A stretch of DNA of 64,000 nt from Paenibacillus puerhi (GTDB lineage Bacteria > Bacillota > Bacilli > Paenibacillales > NBRC-103111): assembly GCF_009846885.1 (NCBI RefSeq), contig NZ_WUWM01000004.1, positions 62,001 through 126,000 of the forward strand, read 5' to 3'. The notes under the pieces were generated by a model that was not told the DNA's origin, searched no databases, and worked only from the letters and a program-made list of their open reading frames with translations. Made by a program: the position numbers and the translations under genes. This document shows positions 25,560 to 34,900 of the stretch, piece after piece. Within the stretch, counting starts at the first letter, position 1. The number at the start of each line of letters is the position of its first letter.

Positions 25560-26048
25560 ATGGAAGCAGCTATTATTCAGAAACCAGCAATAAGATTAGT
25601 TGGTCTAGCCACAAACGTAACACTCTATGATGTGCAACAGAATCGGACAACGCTCAAGCTATCAGCGAACTTTATGGAAAGAAGAGCGGAAGTTAAGAAT
25701 TGCATAAACGAAAGGGAAGTTTTTGGTCTTTGTACTGACCCTGAGGATTACAATCCTGAAACAGACCCCTTTGAATTCTTTATTGGAGTAGAAGCTTCTT
25801 CAAATGAGGACATTCCGAACGGAATGGTGGTTAGAGAGATTCCAGCCAATACATATGTTTTATTTACATTCAAGGGTCCGTTTGAAAATGCGGGGGCTGT
25901 GCATGCCTACTTATATTCTACGTGGTTAAAACAAAGTGGATATGAGCTTGCGGGGCTATATAATATCGAGATCTACGATGAAAGAAACCATGGTCCTGAG
26001 TCGGAGGAGTCAGTTACGGATATTTGTTTTCCCGTTCGAAAGAAATAA
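25560..26048 (+). CDS. Effector-binding (GyrI/AraC-E bind-like) domain protein
   Basis: A 162-residue stand-alone effector-binding protein of the GyrI/AraC effector-binding superfamily. It has an N-terminal strand with IIQKPAIRLVGLAT, a central VFGLCTDPEDYNPETDPFEFFIGVEAS and the typical IPANTYVLFTFKGPFENAGAVHAYLYSTW ahead of an acidic ENE-like strand IEIYDERNHGPESEES. Stand-alone members bind or hydrolyse small hydrophobic compounds. No DNA-binding domain is fused. The ATG at 25560 is preceded by AGGAGG at 6 nt. Confidence 0.85.
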   Translation: MEAAIIQKPAIRLVGLATNVTLYDVQQNRTTLKLSANFMERRAEVKNCINEREVFGLCTDPEDYNPETDPFEFFIGVEASSNEDIPNGMVVREIPANTYVLFTFKGPFENAGAVHAYLYSTWLKQSGYELAGLYNIEIYDERNHGPESEESVTDICFPVRKK

Positions 26049-26177
26049 GGCAGTTTCAAGATCGACTATCTTAACTCCGCTTTAAATTCATACTATTTCG
26101 TGTTGTCGCGAAATGTCAGTTCACACGTTGGGCAACTGCAAACAACCGCCAACAAACTGTCAACAATAACAAACCAG

Positions 26178-26525
26178 CCCATCCACCTCCGGGTGCTTCT
26201 CGCCGCGCACGGTGACTGTTCCTTGGCTTCCGGTCCTGATGACAGCTTCTTACTCCCCCGCGAACCTCCATGCTTGAATAGTTTCAACGTCAAAAAGTAG
26301 GGGGTCGGAGCAGCGCGTCGGGAATGCCTCGGAGGATATGCCAGCGCATATGTGCAACGACCTCCCTTGGCTACGCTTGGGAGGACTTGTAGGGCAAGAG
26401 GCCCGTGGAGGACGGGGCTTGAGCGGCAATCCGGTTTGAGCCCGGGGCATCATCCACCTGTGGCTGGGTCAAGCCGAATGGAACGCCAACAAAGTCCAAG
26501 TGAAGCAATACTCGGGTCAGATTCC
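26178..26525. repeat. Dispersed intergenic repeat, copy F
   Basis: A rearranged copy filling the gap between the effector-binding gene and the YdcF pseudogene. The left edge CCACCTCCGGGTGCTTCTC is the approximate reverse complement of the right edge of copies B and E. Positions 26244-26335 match the right half of copy D. Positions 26458-26515 match block 2 of copy B (CTGTGGCTGGGTCAAGC, GGAACGCCAA, AGTGAAGCAA). CCCCC and GGGGG again face each other across about 40 nt. No credible reading frame is present. Confidence 0.6.
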
Positions 26526-26575
26526 CGAAGCGTGAATATGGGGTCTCTCAGATGTCAGCCTTCTCCGTTACACTT

Positions 26576-27172
26576 TCAAAATGATATTTCATCATCTATT
26601 AATTGACCTTCATTTATGTACTGTATCAAACTTCTTACTTCTTTTTCGGCACGATTCCTTAAAGGTGGTATGGTCCACAATTCGTCTGGTATGACCATAT
26701 CAGAAGATACCATAATGTGTTCAATCCAATTCGGCATATAGGTTTTTAATGTGTGTAAACATCTTCTAAGATGACCTGGGGCACTGACTGCAATTAATCT
26801 TTTTATATTATGAAGACCAATTTTTCTATCTAATACAAGTAATGATTATAGTACGTTCTCCTTCGTATGATTCGAAAAGGTTTCTATCATTATTGCTTCT
26901 TCAGGAATACCTTGATCCAGTGCAAGTTGTTTCATTCTTATTGCTTCTATTTCATCTCTTTCGCCCCACTTATCTCCTCCTGAAAATAATAAATAGGGAG
27001 CTTTTCCTTCTTTAAATAACTTTATTGCTTTTTCTGCTCTATCCAACCCAGGACCACCAAACACCATAATGCAATCTCCGAACACTTCTGAGTCTTTCGG
27101 TTCTTCAGGATACAATAGGATGGCAATTTGTTGTGGCGTTAACACATCAGGATTGATTTCTGAAATACGCAT
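26576..27172 (-). pseudogene. YdcF/DUF218-family gene with an in-frame TAA
   Basis: ATG 27172 (GGGAGA 7 nt upstream) opens a DUF218 (YdcF, SanA/ElyC-like) protein with DCIMVFGGPGLDRAEKAIKLF, LLFSGGDKWGERDEIEAIRM and TFSNHTKENVL. TAA at 26848-26846 stops the frame after 108 residues. The same frame then continues for 89 codons to TGA at 26578-26576 and encodes the expected second half: SLLVLDRKIGLHNIKRLIAV, then APGHLRRCLHTLKTY and a C-terminal helix. The total of about 198 codons is a normal family length, so a single nonsense change is the only visible lesion. A sequencing error is possible. Confidence 0.8.
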
Positions 27173-27324
27173 TTGTTAGTCTCCCTATTAATGAATATTA
27201 TTTTTATGGTTTGCTGGGATTTCTGATAACATCTTATTTACGAACTACGCAAGATATCTATGCTCGAAATATTCGCGAGGTGATTGAACTATCCTGCCGG
27301 TTAAGCGTAGCGACCTTTCTTTAC

Positions 27325-27400
27325 CATAGCATGTAGATACCTTGTCCGCTTAGGTTTCCAGATTTTATAATTAGTATAAATGAACAAGACTAACGCCGCC
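27325..27400 (-). pseudogene. Remnant of a small membrane protein gene (repeat pair member 2)
   Basis: This stretch repeats about 75 bp from 25355-25430. On the minus strand it still encodes LFIYTNYKIWKPKRTRYLHA, matching LFIYNNYKFWKSKRTGYTSH of the small protein at 25309-25545. The frame upstream runs into repeat copy C, so the 5' part has been replaced. Confidence 0.55.
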
Positions 27401-27405
27401 ATGAT

Positions 27406-27590
27406 CCTGCAATCGCTTTCTCCAACTTCTTGTTTACAAGCTGTTGACGGAAAAGCCCAAAGGAGGCTGCAACAGCCTACCTCCCGGCAACCTGTCGCAG
27501 CCCCCAAACCCGCGTCCGACGCGGCCCAAGCCCTTACTCTTCTCCCGTCGCAATCGGGTTCTCGCTATACGAAACCCAGTCGCTCCAGCT
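27406..27590. repeat. Dispersed intergenic repeat, copy C, running into the sulfurtransferase 3' end
   Basis: Block 1 of the repeat family, with ACTTCTTGTTTACAAGCTGT, GCTGCAACAGCCTACCTCCC, CAACCTGTCGCAGCCCCC, AAACCCGCGTCCGACGCGG and CTTACTCTTCTCCCGTCG. The last part is the stop and final codons of the sulfurtransferase gene. Copy D repeats this junction in diverged form. CCGCGTCGGACGCGG followed by GTTT on the minus strand could act as terminator for the gene. Confidence 0.65.
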
Positions 27591-28376
27591 CCCTGCATAC
27601 AGCTTCACATTCGAGAAGCCGGCTTCCTGCAGCGCCAGCACATTCGGGCAAGCGGTTACGCCGGAGCCGCAGTACACGACGATCTCCTGCGCATCCTTCA
27701 GATCGGCGAACCGGTTCTGCTGTTCCCCGACGGGCCGCCACAGCCCATCCGCATTCAAGCCATCCTTCCAGAACCGGTTCTTCGCACCGGGAATATGGCC
27801 GGCTACCGGATCGATCGCTTCCTCAAGTCCCTGATAGCGCCGTGGCTCGCGGGAGTCGAGCAGCACCGTGCCCGGTCGGCCCAGACGCTGCTTGACCTCT
27901 TCCATGGACAGCACCAGCTCGGGACGCAGCCGCGGTCGAAACTCGGCTGGGCGCTCTACCGGAGGCTCCTCGGTAACCGGATATCCAGCTTCCTTCCACC
28001 TCGTATACCCCCCGTTCAATATCGCCGCCCGTTCGTGTCCCATGTAGGCAAGCAGCCACCACAAGCGGGAAGCCATCGCGCCCCCTTGATCATCGTAAGC
28101 TACGACAAAGCTTCCTGCGTCTACACCGATACGGCCGAGCTTCGAAGCGAGCTTCTCCAGCTCAGGCAGTGGATGCCTGCCTCCATGCACATCCTTGGAT
28201 GCCGACAGATCCTCCTCCAGATCGAGATAAAAGGCTCCGGGAATATGATCGGCCTCATAGCCCTCACGGCCCGCAGCGGGATTCCCTAATACAAATCGGC
28301 AGTCTACAATGACGATATGATCGTCGGTTCCGTGCTCGAATAACCACTCTTGGCTGACCACATGCGACAAATCCAT
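27534..28376 (-). CDS. Sulfurtransferase (two-domain rhodanese)
   Basis: A 280-residue tandem-rhodanese sulfurtransferase, rhodanese or 3-mercaptopyruvate sulfurtransferase type, cytoplasmic. The first, inactive domain runs to about 135 (GHERAAILNGGYTRWKEAGYP at its end). The second holds the active loop CGSGVTAC with the persulfide-forming Cys near 236. The CG(S/T)G loop is closer to mercaptopyruvate sulfurtransferases than to CRKGVT-type thiosulfate rhodaneses. The C-terminus WSDWVSYSENPIATGEE is normal for Bacillales enzymes. The ATG at 28376 lies about 115 bp upstream of the divergent GNAT gene. Confidence 0.9.
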   Translation of the reverse strand: MDLSHVVSQEWLFEHGTDDHIVIVDCRFVLGNPAAGREGYEADHIPGAFYLDLEEDLSASKDVHGGRHPLPELEKLASKLGRIGVDAGSFVVAYDDQGGAMASRLWWLLAYMGHERAAILNGGYTRWKEAGYPVTEEPPVERPAEFRPRLRPELVLSMEEVKQRLGRPGTVLLDSREPRRYQGLEEAIDPVAGHIPGAKNRFWKDGLNADGLWRPVGEQQNRFADLKDAQEIVVYCGSGVTACPNVLALQEAGFSNVKLYAGSWSDWVSYSENPIATGEE

Positions 28377-28510
28377 TCACTTCCTTTACCGGGATGATTT
28401 GCTGTATAGTGAACAGTATACACCGGATCGGCCCTATGGCGAAAGATTACCATATTCCTTGGACTTTCGACCCTATCCGTTCATCCGGATACAAGGAGGC
28501 CCCGCTGCTC

Positions 28511-29083
28511 ATGACGGACAATCCGCATTCTCCTGCCCGGACAGGACTTCCCGGCGAAGGCCCCGCCAGCCATCGGCAGCCGGACCAGCCGGCAAATACT
28601 CCCCTGCCTTTGTTCCGCATAACTCCGCTTCTTCCGGATCATTGCCGGGAAATCTGCGAGTGGCGATACGAGCCGCCTTACGACCTCTATGCCTGGCAGC
28701 CATGGGAGCTGATGGTCGCCCAGCAGGCCGAGTTCGCCGATCCCGAGCTTCGCGACGCGCAGTACCGTGCCGTGCTGGGCCAGCTCGATGAGCTATGCGG
28801 GTTCGCGCAGCTCTTTCCGATGACCGGCGTCACCCGCCTGGGGCTGGGGATGAGGCCGGAGGCATGCGGACGAGGGCGGGGCGCAGCATTCGTGCGGGCT
28901 ATCGCCGCCGAAGCCCGGAGGCTGAACCCCGGTCATGAGATCGATCTGGAAGTGCTGACCTGGAACGAACGCGCGATCCGCGCTTATCTCCGTGCTGGCT
29001 TCTCCATCACGGATACCTATGAGCGGATGACACCGGCCGGTCAAGCTGAATTTCACTGTATGGTGTGGTCAGAGTCCGAATAA
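28511..29083 (+). CDS. GNAT-family N-acetyltransferase
   Basis: A 190-residue GNAT-family acetyltransferase. The N-terminus is proline-rich. The acetyl-CoA site reads LGMRPEACGRGRGAAFVRAI, followed by DLEVLTWNERAIRAYLRAGF. The substrate is unknown. The start ATG 28511 follows AAGGAGG (about 11 nt). The frame remains open upstream to 28394 with further possible starts. The nucleotidyltransferase-like gene follows after 28 bp, probably in one transcript. Confidence 0.85.
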   Translation: MTDNPHSPARTGLPGEGPASHRQPDQPANTPLPLFRITPLLPDHCREICEWRYEPPYDLYAWQPWELMVAQQAEFADPELRDAQYRAVLGQLDELCGFAQLFPMTGVTRLGLGMRPEACGRGRGAAFVRAIAAEARRLNPGHEIDLEVLTWNERAIRAYLRAGFSITDTYERMTPAGQAEFHCMVWSESE

Positions 29084-29111
29084 CCAGATTTCCCGAAGGG
29101 AGCCGTTACCG

Positions 29112-29693
29112 ATGTTCCGAGAGCATACTGAAGCACTGCGGCTAATCGCCGCGCACCTGAACGAGGCCAAGCTCGAATGGGCGCTCGGAGGCTCAGCCCT
29201 GCTCGCTTGGCACGGCTTGACTGAAAGCGTGAACGACCTCGACTTGCTCGTCTCCGTCCGGGATGCCGCGCAGGCCCATGAGGTGCTCAAGGCGCTAGGG
29301 ACCTCCTCCGTGATGGCCCCTAAGGAGCCCTACTGCACCGCTTATTATACGCGCTACTCGATTGCCGGAACGGGCGTCGATATGATGGGCTTATTCAGTA
29401 TCCGCCACGACGAAGGGGTTTACCGGCTGGACTGGCGAGCGGATGAACAAGGAGAGGCTGTCCGCATTCCAGTCGGCCAAGCCGGAGAAGCCGTCGAGGT
29501 CCCGTTGTCTTCGCTGGAAGACTGGTATGTCCTGTACCGCTTGCTGCCTGGCCGGAGCGACAAGGCGGAGCTGATCGAACGTTACTGGCAGAAGTCCGGC
29601 GGACCGAAGCCCGAGCGGCTGCGCCCGGCATTGGCGCGGGAGCTGCCGGACCTCCAGCGCAGGCACATTAGGCGGCTGCTTGGGGAAAACTGA
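29112..29693 (+). CDS. Nucleotidyltransferase-fold protein
   Basis: A 193-residue protein with a minimal nucleotidyltransferase fold. The GGSALLAWHG helix turn followed by NDLDLLV gives the GGS and D-x-D pattern that binds metal and NTP. Proteins of this kind include AbiEii/DUF6036-like enzymes and aminoglycoside-type nucleotidyltransferases. No AbiEi-like antitoxin partner is present, so an abortive-infection role is not supported. It is preceded closely by a GNAT gene. The ATG at 29112 has AAGGGAG upstream. Confidence 0.7.
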   Translation: MFREHTEALRLIAAHLNEAKLEWALGGSALLAWHGLTESVNDLDLLVSVRDAAQAHEVLKALGTSSVMAPKEPYCTAYYTRYSIAGTGVDMMGLFSIRHDEGVYRLDWRADEQGEAVRIPVGQAGEAVEVPLSSLEDWYVLYRLLPGRSDKAELIERYWQKSGGPKPERLRPALARELPDLQRRHIRRLLGEN

Positions 29694-29836
29694 GCCGCCG
29701 TGCCTGGAGCACCACATCGTACGACGAAAAAAGGAGCTGACCGGAAAGTTCCGGCGCTCCCTTTTTCCCTATCCCGACTGCCCCGCAACAAGCCTAGGGA
29801 CCGGATCATTTCTCGCTTTCAGCTAGGGCAACCCGG

Positions 29837-30136
29837 TTACACCAGATGGATCACCCGGGTAAAGGTATCGCCCCGATCCACGCGGATCAGATGGCGCTTG
29901 GGGTCATGCGTCACCTGGCAATCCCCCACGCTCATCGTCGGCTCCGTTCCCAGACCGTAGAACAGATCGTCCGCCAGCGTCTGCATGCAGGCGGTCCGGT
30001 CCTCGGGAGCCAGTTCCGCCCAATCCCCCTCCTCCATCTCTAGGAATTCGTGACAACCATCCACCGATTGAAGCGCTTCCGTAAAATCTCCGATAATGTC
30101 CTTATATTCCCGACCGAACTTGATTCCCATGCCCAT
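29837..30136 (-). CDS. Hypothetical protein
   Basis: A 99-residue acidic cytoplasmic protein of unknown function with no membrane segment. It contains DFTEALQSVDGCHEFLEMEEGDWAEL-type helices and a C-terminal strand pair (HLIRVDRGDTFTRVIHLV). I do not recognise a family. AAGAAGGG lies just upstream of a cluster of ATG codons (30139, 30136, 30130), any of which may be the start. The open frame reaches to 30256 without a ribosome site. Confidence 0.6.
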   Translation of the reverse strand: MGMGIKFGREYKDIIGDFTEALQSVDGCHEFLEMEEGDWAELAPEDRTACMQTLADDLFYGLGTEPTMSVGDCQVTHDPKRHLIRVDRGDTFTRVIHLV

Positions 30137-30312
30137 CATCCCTTCTTGGCCGAAACCGATTTTATTGAATTCATTGTACCCGCAAATCCGCCGCCGCCGC
30201 AACCGGACCGGTGCCTGAATCCTAAAGCTTTCGTAAGACATGCCCTTCCCGCGCATTCACATGCAAAATCTGGTACACTATAAGGATAGACAAAACGAGC
30301 GGAGGGCAACAC

Positions 30313-31914
30313 ATGCTCAAGCTGCAGATCCCGAAAAATCGAATAACGATGCTGGCCCGGTATCTGCGCGACCACTTTGATACGGAACAGATCGAAGCCG
30401 GCTGGGAGTATCTTCACAAGCGGCGCGTCGAGGATATCGAGCTGAAGCATGGCCTGGAGGTCCATGCCCTGGTGCGCGGCGCCAAGGCCTATGAGGTTAT
30501 TCTCGACCTGGAATCCGCCGTACGAAGCCAGTGCAGCTGCCAGGACGGGGACCATTGCAAGCATAAGGCCGCCTTGGTCTTTGCCCTGTACGTGCCTTAC
30601 GGCCGACCCGAGCTGCTGCTTCAGCAGTTGAAGCAAGCCATTCTCGTACGCAATCGTCAGCAGCAGACCCGGCAGACGAACCGGATCGCGATCAAGCGGC
30701 ATCAGGAACGCCTGGAGCCCCCGACGCCGGATCAGCCTCCCGGTCAGTGGCAGCGTTTTTTCGACCAGCAGTTCTACGGCTTTTCCTTGAATCAACAGCA
30801 GTCCATCGAACAGTTCTATAGCAGCGCGAAGGAGTCGCTGACCCCCTATGGCGAGAGCTGGGAACCGGCGCTCCGGGATTTATACACGCTCCATATGCTG
30901 TTGTTCGTCATGCGGAAAATCGAGCAATTCTACTCGGATACCCAGGCCTCGTACCTGTCCTATTACATCGAAACCGGCTGCAAGGCGGTGGCCGGACAAT
31001 GCCACGAAGCGTTCCAGCAGCATCTCCCCCATATGGATATAGCCGGGATTGCCAAGCAGTATCCGGCGTACTGGAAGGAGACGCTTGCGCTGATCGCGGA
31101 GGCTGCACTATCCGGCAAGGATTCCCCTTTATCCTGGTCCACGGTGTACCGGGGCATCTGGTGGCGGATGGCCTCCGAACCCAAGTGGGTCCAGAGCGAG
31201 CGCCAGCGTCTGCAGAAGCTGCTGGGCGCGGCCGACCTGAGTGCACGGCGCAAGGATGTGCTGCTGCTTGCCGAGGCCCACTTTACCTTGATGGAAGACG
31301 GCGATGCCGCGGCGCGCAAGCAGCTGGACCGGCTTTCCCGCAAGGAACCGCGCGACTTCTTCATGTATCTGCACGACTGCTACCGGAATAAAAACTGGGC
31401 GCGGATGCTGGCCTGGCTGCGCTGGCTGCTGCCCTTGATGCAGCGGGCGCAGCAGGAAGACCTGCGGCAGTTCTGCCAATACTGGATCGAAGCGGTGCAG
31501 CAGCAAGAGGGCGACGCCGAATGGGTGGATGTGATGGTGGCGCTGCTGCCCCGGACCTACAGCTTTTATACCGCCTATCTCATGAAATCCCGGCGCTATC
31601 AGGCCTGGGTCGACCTGCAGCTGGCCAACCGCGTTTCCCCGCTGGAGCTGTACGGTCCCGATCTTGCCGCGGTCGAGAAGCACGACCCGTCGCTGACGCT
31701 CCCTCTCTATCATCAGGCCGTGGAGAGATGTATAGCGGAGAAAAACCGGACCGCTTACCAGCAGGCGATGCGGCTTTTGAAGAAAATAAACAGCATCTAC
31801 TCCAAGCTGCAGCGGCAAGTCGTCTGGGAAGACTATATTTTCCGGCTGGCCGGCAAGCATGCCAGACTGCGCGCGCTGCAGGAGGAGCTTCGGAGGGGAA
31901 AATGGATTCCATGA
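30313..31914 (+). CDS. SWIM zinc-finger protein
   Basis: A 533-residue cytoplasmic protein with a SWIM zinc finger CSCQDGDHCKH at about 75-85 (C-x-C-x6-C-x-H), preceded by a conserved strand region. The rest is alpha-helical and rich in Trp and Arg, without an assignable domain. SWIM proteins are commonly encoded next to SNF2-type helicases. Here the TGA overlaps the helicase start region, so the two are coupled and probably act together on DNA. The ATG at 30313 follows GGAGGG. Confidence 0.85.
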   Translation: MLKLQIPKNRITMLARYLRDHFDTEQIEAGWEYLHKRRVEDIELKHGLEVHALVRGAKAYEVILDLESAVRSQCSCQDGDHCKHKAALVFALYVPYGRPELLLQQLKQAILVRNRQQQTRQTNRIAIKRHQERLEPPTPDQPPGQWQRFFDQQFYGFSLNQQQSIEQFYSSAKESLTPYGESWEPALRDLYTLHMLLFVMRKIEQFYSDTQASYLSYYIETGCKAVAGQCHEAFQQHLPHMDIAGIAKQYPAYWKETLALIAEAALSGKDSPLSWSTVYRGIWWRMASEPKWVQSERQRLQKLLGAADLSARRKDVLLLAEAHFTLMEDGDAAARKQLDRLSRKEPRDFFMYLHDCYRNKNWARMLAWLRWLLPLMQRAQQEDLRQFCQYWIEAVQQQEGDAEWVDVMVALLPRTYSFYTAYLMKSRRYQAWVDLQLANRVSPLELYGPDLAAVEKHDPSLTLPLYHQAVERCIAEKNRTAYQQAMRLLKKINSIYSKLQRQVVWEDYIFRLAGKHARLRALQEELRRGKWIP

Positions 31915-34900
31915 TCGATACGACCGCGATTCGCGTTCATATACGATGGGCGCAGCAGGACGGCTTCTTCATCTGGGGGACGCGCTACAACAATGGAGTC
32001 TGCGACGCCCGCGATCTGAGGGACTGGATGTTTGCCTGGCACGCGCCGTCCTTTTACGGCACATTTATCGAAGTCACGGAAGCCAAAGGCGTGGAGGGCT
32101 TATTCCTGCCAGCCTTGGATGCCTTGGATTATTTGGCGGCTCCGGCTGCGGTGCAGCACCAGAGGCTGGAGTTCGTCCCTGAGCTGGCCGAACTGACGAA
32201 GCTCGCCGCCCCTATACGGGACGCACTCGGGGCCGGACGCTTCATGCCCGACTTCGCCAAGTGGAAAGCCGGCGAGCTGGGCTGGAAGCTGGAGCTGCCG
32301 GAGAGGGCCTCCGCTTGGGCAGCATCGCCGCTGGCCCGACAGTGGATGGAGCGGCTTGTTCCGCTGTGGATCGAAGCCGACGGGGTTATGCGCGAACACC
32401 TGGAGCGCCTGGAGCGATCCTTTCCGCTGTTTCGCCGCGGCGAGGCGGCCGCCGATGTGTGGATGGACGAGGAGGACTGGCTGGTCTCCATCGGCTGGCA
32501 GTCGGACGGCACTCCGTTCCGCACCTGTCTGAAGCTGGAAGAACCCGCCGTCTCCGGCGGCAGCTGGCCGCTGAGCATCGTGCTGCAGGACCGCAGCGCG
32601 AAAGAGAGGCTGTTCGAGCTGCCGACGGCGGCGGTCCAGGCTTGGGCCGAGGCCGACCCCGGCCGGCCGGATGCTTCGGCGCCGACTCCCGTGCCGGTCG
32701 CAAGCCGCGACGAAGCCGCCGAGCGGAGCCGCCAGCCTGCGGAGCCGGCCGCGGCCCCGCAAGCGGCCTGGGAGCTGCCGGATGCGTCCGGCCTCGCGGG
32801 CACGGAGATGCTGCCCGCCGAATGGCGGCCGCATCTCATCCGCGCTGCTCGGGACGCAGGCAAATGGACGCGGATGGCGCCTTGGCTCGCCGCCGGACCG
32901 GATGGCGCCCTGCGGAGCGAGCTGACGCAGGACGAAGCCTGGCAGCTGATGACGCAGGGCAGCCTGCGGCTGATGGAAGCCGGCTATTCCGTTTTCCTGC
33001 CGGCCTGGTGGGAGCGGATCCGCAAGTGGAAACCACGGCTGAAGGCCAAGATCAAATCCTCGGTCGGATCCGGACCGCAGTCGATACTTGGCTTGAACCA
33101 GCTGATGCGGTTCGACTGGAAAATCGCGTTGGGCGATCTGGAGCTGACGGAGGAGGAATTCCGCGAGCTGCTGGCGCAAAACCGCAAGCTCGTCCAGATT
33201 CGCGGGCAGTGGATACAGCTCGATCCCGCCCATCTGGGCCAGCTGCAGCAGGTCATGAAGCAGGTGCAGAAGAAGCAGGGCCTTACGCTCCGGGATGTGC
33301 TGGAGCTGCACCTGCTTGGGTCCTCCGAAGGCGAGGAGGACAAGGATTTTCATCGTTCTCTGAAGATGGAGGTCGAGCTGAACGGGCATTTGCAAGAGCT
33401 GGTCGAGCTGCTGAACCATACGAAGCGGCCTCCCCTGCTGGAGCCTCCGGCATCCTTTCGCGGGACCTTGCGGCCTTACCAGCTCGAAGGGATATCCTGG
33501 CTGTTGTTCCTGCGGCAGTGCGGGCTCGGCGGCTGTCTGGCCGATGATATGGGGCTTGGCAAAACCATTCAGATGATCACCTACCTGCTTCACCTGCGCG
33601 AGCAGCGCAGCGGCCCGGGAGCCTTGGATGCAGCCCCCTGTCTGCTGGTCTGCCCGACCTCCGTGCTGGGCAACTGGCAGAAGGAGCTGCAGCGCTTCGC
33701 GCCGGATCTGCGGGTTCATCTGCACTATGGACCGAGCCGGACCAAGGGCGAGGCCTTCGCCGCGGCGGTTAACGCCTGCGATATCGTACTGACGACCTAT
33801 ACGCTCTCCCACTTGGATGAGACGGAGCTCGCCGCTATCGAGTGGGAGGCCATCTGTCTCGACGAAGCGCAGAACATTAAGAATGCCTATACCAAGCAGT
33901 CCTCCTCGATCCGCAACCTGCAGGGCCGTCACCGCATAGCCTTGACGGGAACGCCTATCGAGAACCGGCTGACCGAGCTCTGGTCGATCTTCGACTTCCT
34001 GAACCCGGGCTATCTGGGGACGCTGCGCGACTTTACCCAGCGATACGTGAATGCAATCGAGCGGACGCAGGATACCGAGCTGATCGCCAAGGTTCAGCGG
34101 CTGATCCGGCCGTTCCTGCTGCGCCGGGTGAAGAAGGACCCTTCCATCCAGCTCGACCTGCCGGACAAATACGAGTACAAGTCCTATATCTCCCTGACGG
34201 CGGAGCAGGCAACCTTGTACGAGAATTATATCCGCGATATGTTCGAGCGGCTCGACAAGCTCTCGACGATGGAGCGCCGGGGTCTGATCCTCGCTTCTCT
34301 GACGAAGCTGAAGCAGCTCTGCAACCACCCTGGTCTGGTAGCAGGAGGCGGCAGCGCCGTACAGGCGCGCCTCAACTGGAGACAGCGCTCCAACAAGGTG
34401 GAGCGGCTGATCGAAATGGTCCAGGAGCTCCGACAAGAGGGCGACAAATGCCTGATATTCACCCAATTCGTGGAAACCGGCCACCTGCTGCAGCGGGCGC
34501 TTACCGAGGAATTCGGAGGGAGCATCCCGTTCCTTCATGGCGGCACGGCCAAGGTGGAACGGGATCGGATGATCGAGGCCTTTCAGGAGGGCGGAGAAAC
34601 GGATCCGGACGATTCCGGCATTTTCCTGTTGTCGCTGAAGGCCGGCGGAACGGGGCTTAACCTGACCGCAGCCAACCATGTGTTCCACTTTGACCGCTGG
34701 TGGAATCCTGCCGTCGAAAATCAGGCGACCGACCGAGCCTTCCGCATCGGGCAAACCCGCCATGTGCAGGTGCACAAATTCGTTACGCTCGGCACGCTGG
34801 AGGAACGAATCGACGAGATGATCGACCGCAAGCTTGGCTTAAGCCAGCAGATCGTCGGATCCGGCGAGCAGTGGATCACGGAGCTGTCCACCGACGACCT

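Noticed and set aside
29112-29693. An abortive-infection (AbiE-type) toxin
   Set aside because: The nucleotidyltransferase fold alone is too general, and no AbiEi-like partner gene is next to it.
31521-31901. A 127-codon upstream extension of the SNF2 helicase frame
   Set aside because: It lies wholly inside the SWIM gene in another frame, has no ribosome site, and the good GGAGG site belongs to ATG 31902.
32100-34775. An 891-codon minus-strand open frame opposite the helicase gene
   Set aside because: A typical shadow of a GC-rich gene. The helicase motifs on the plus strand are unambiguous.
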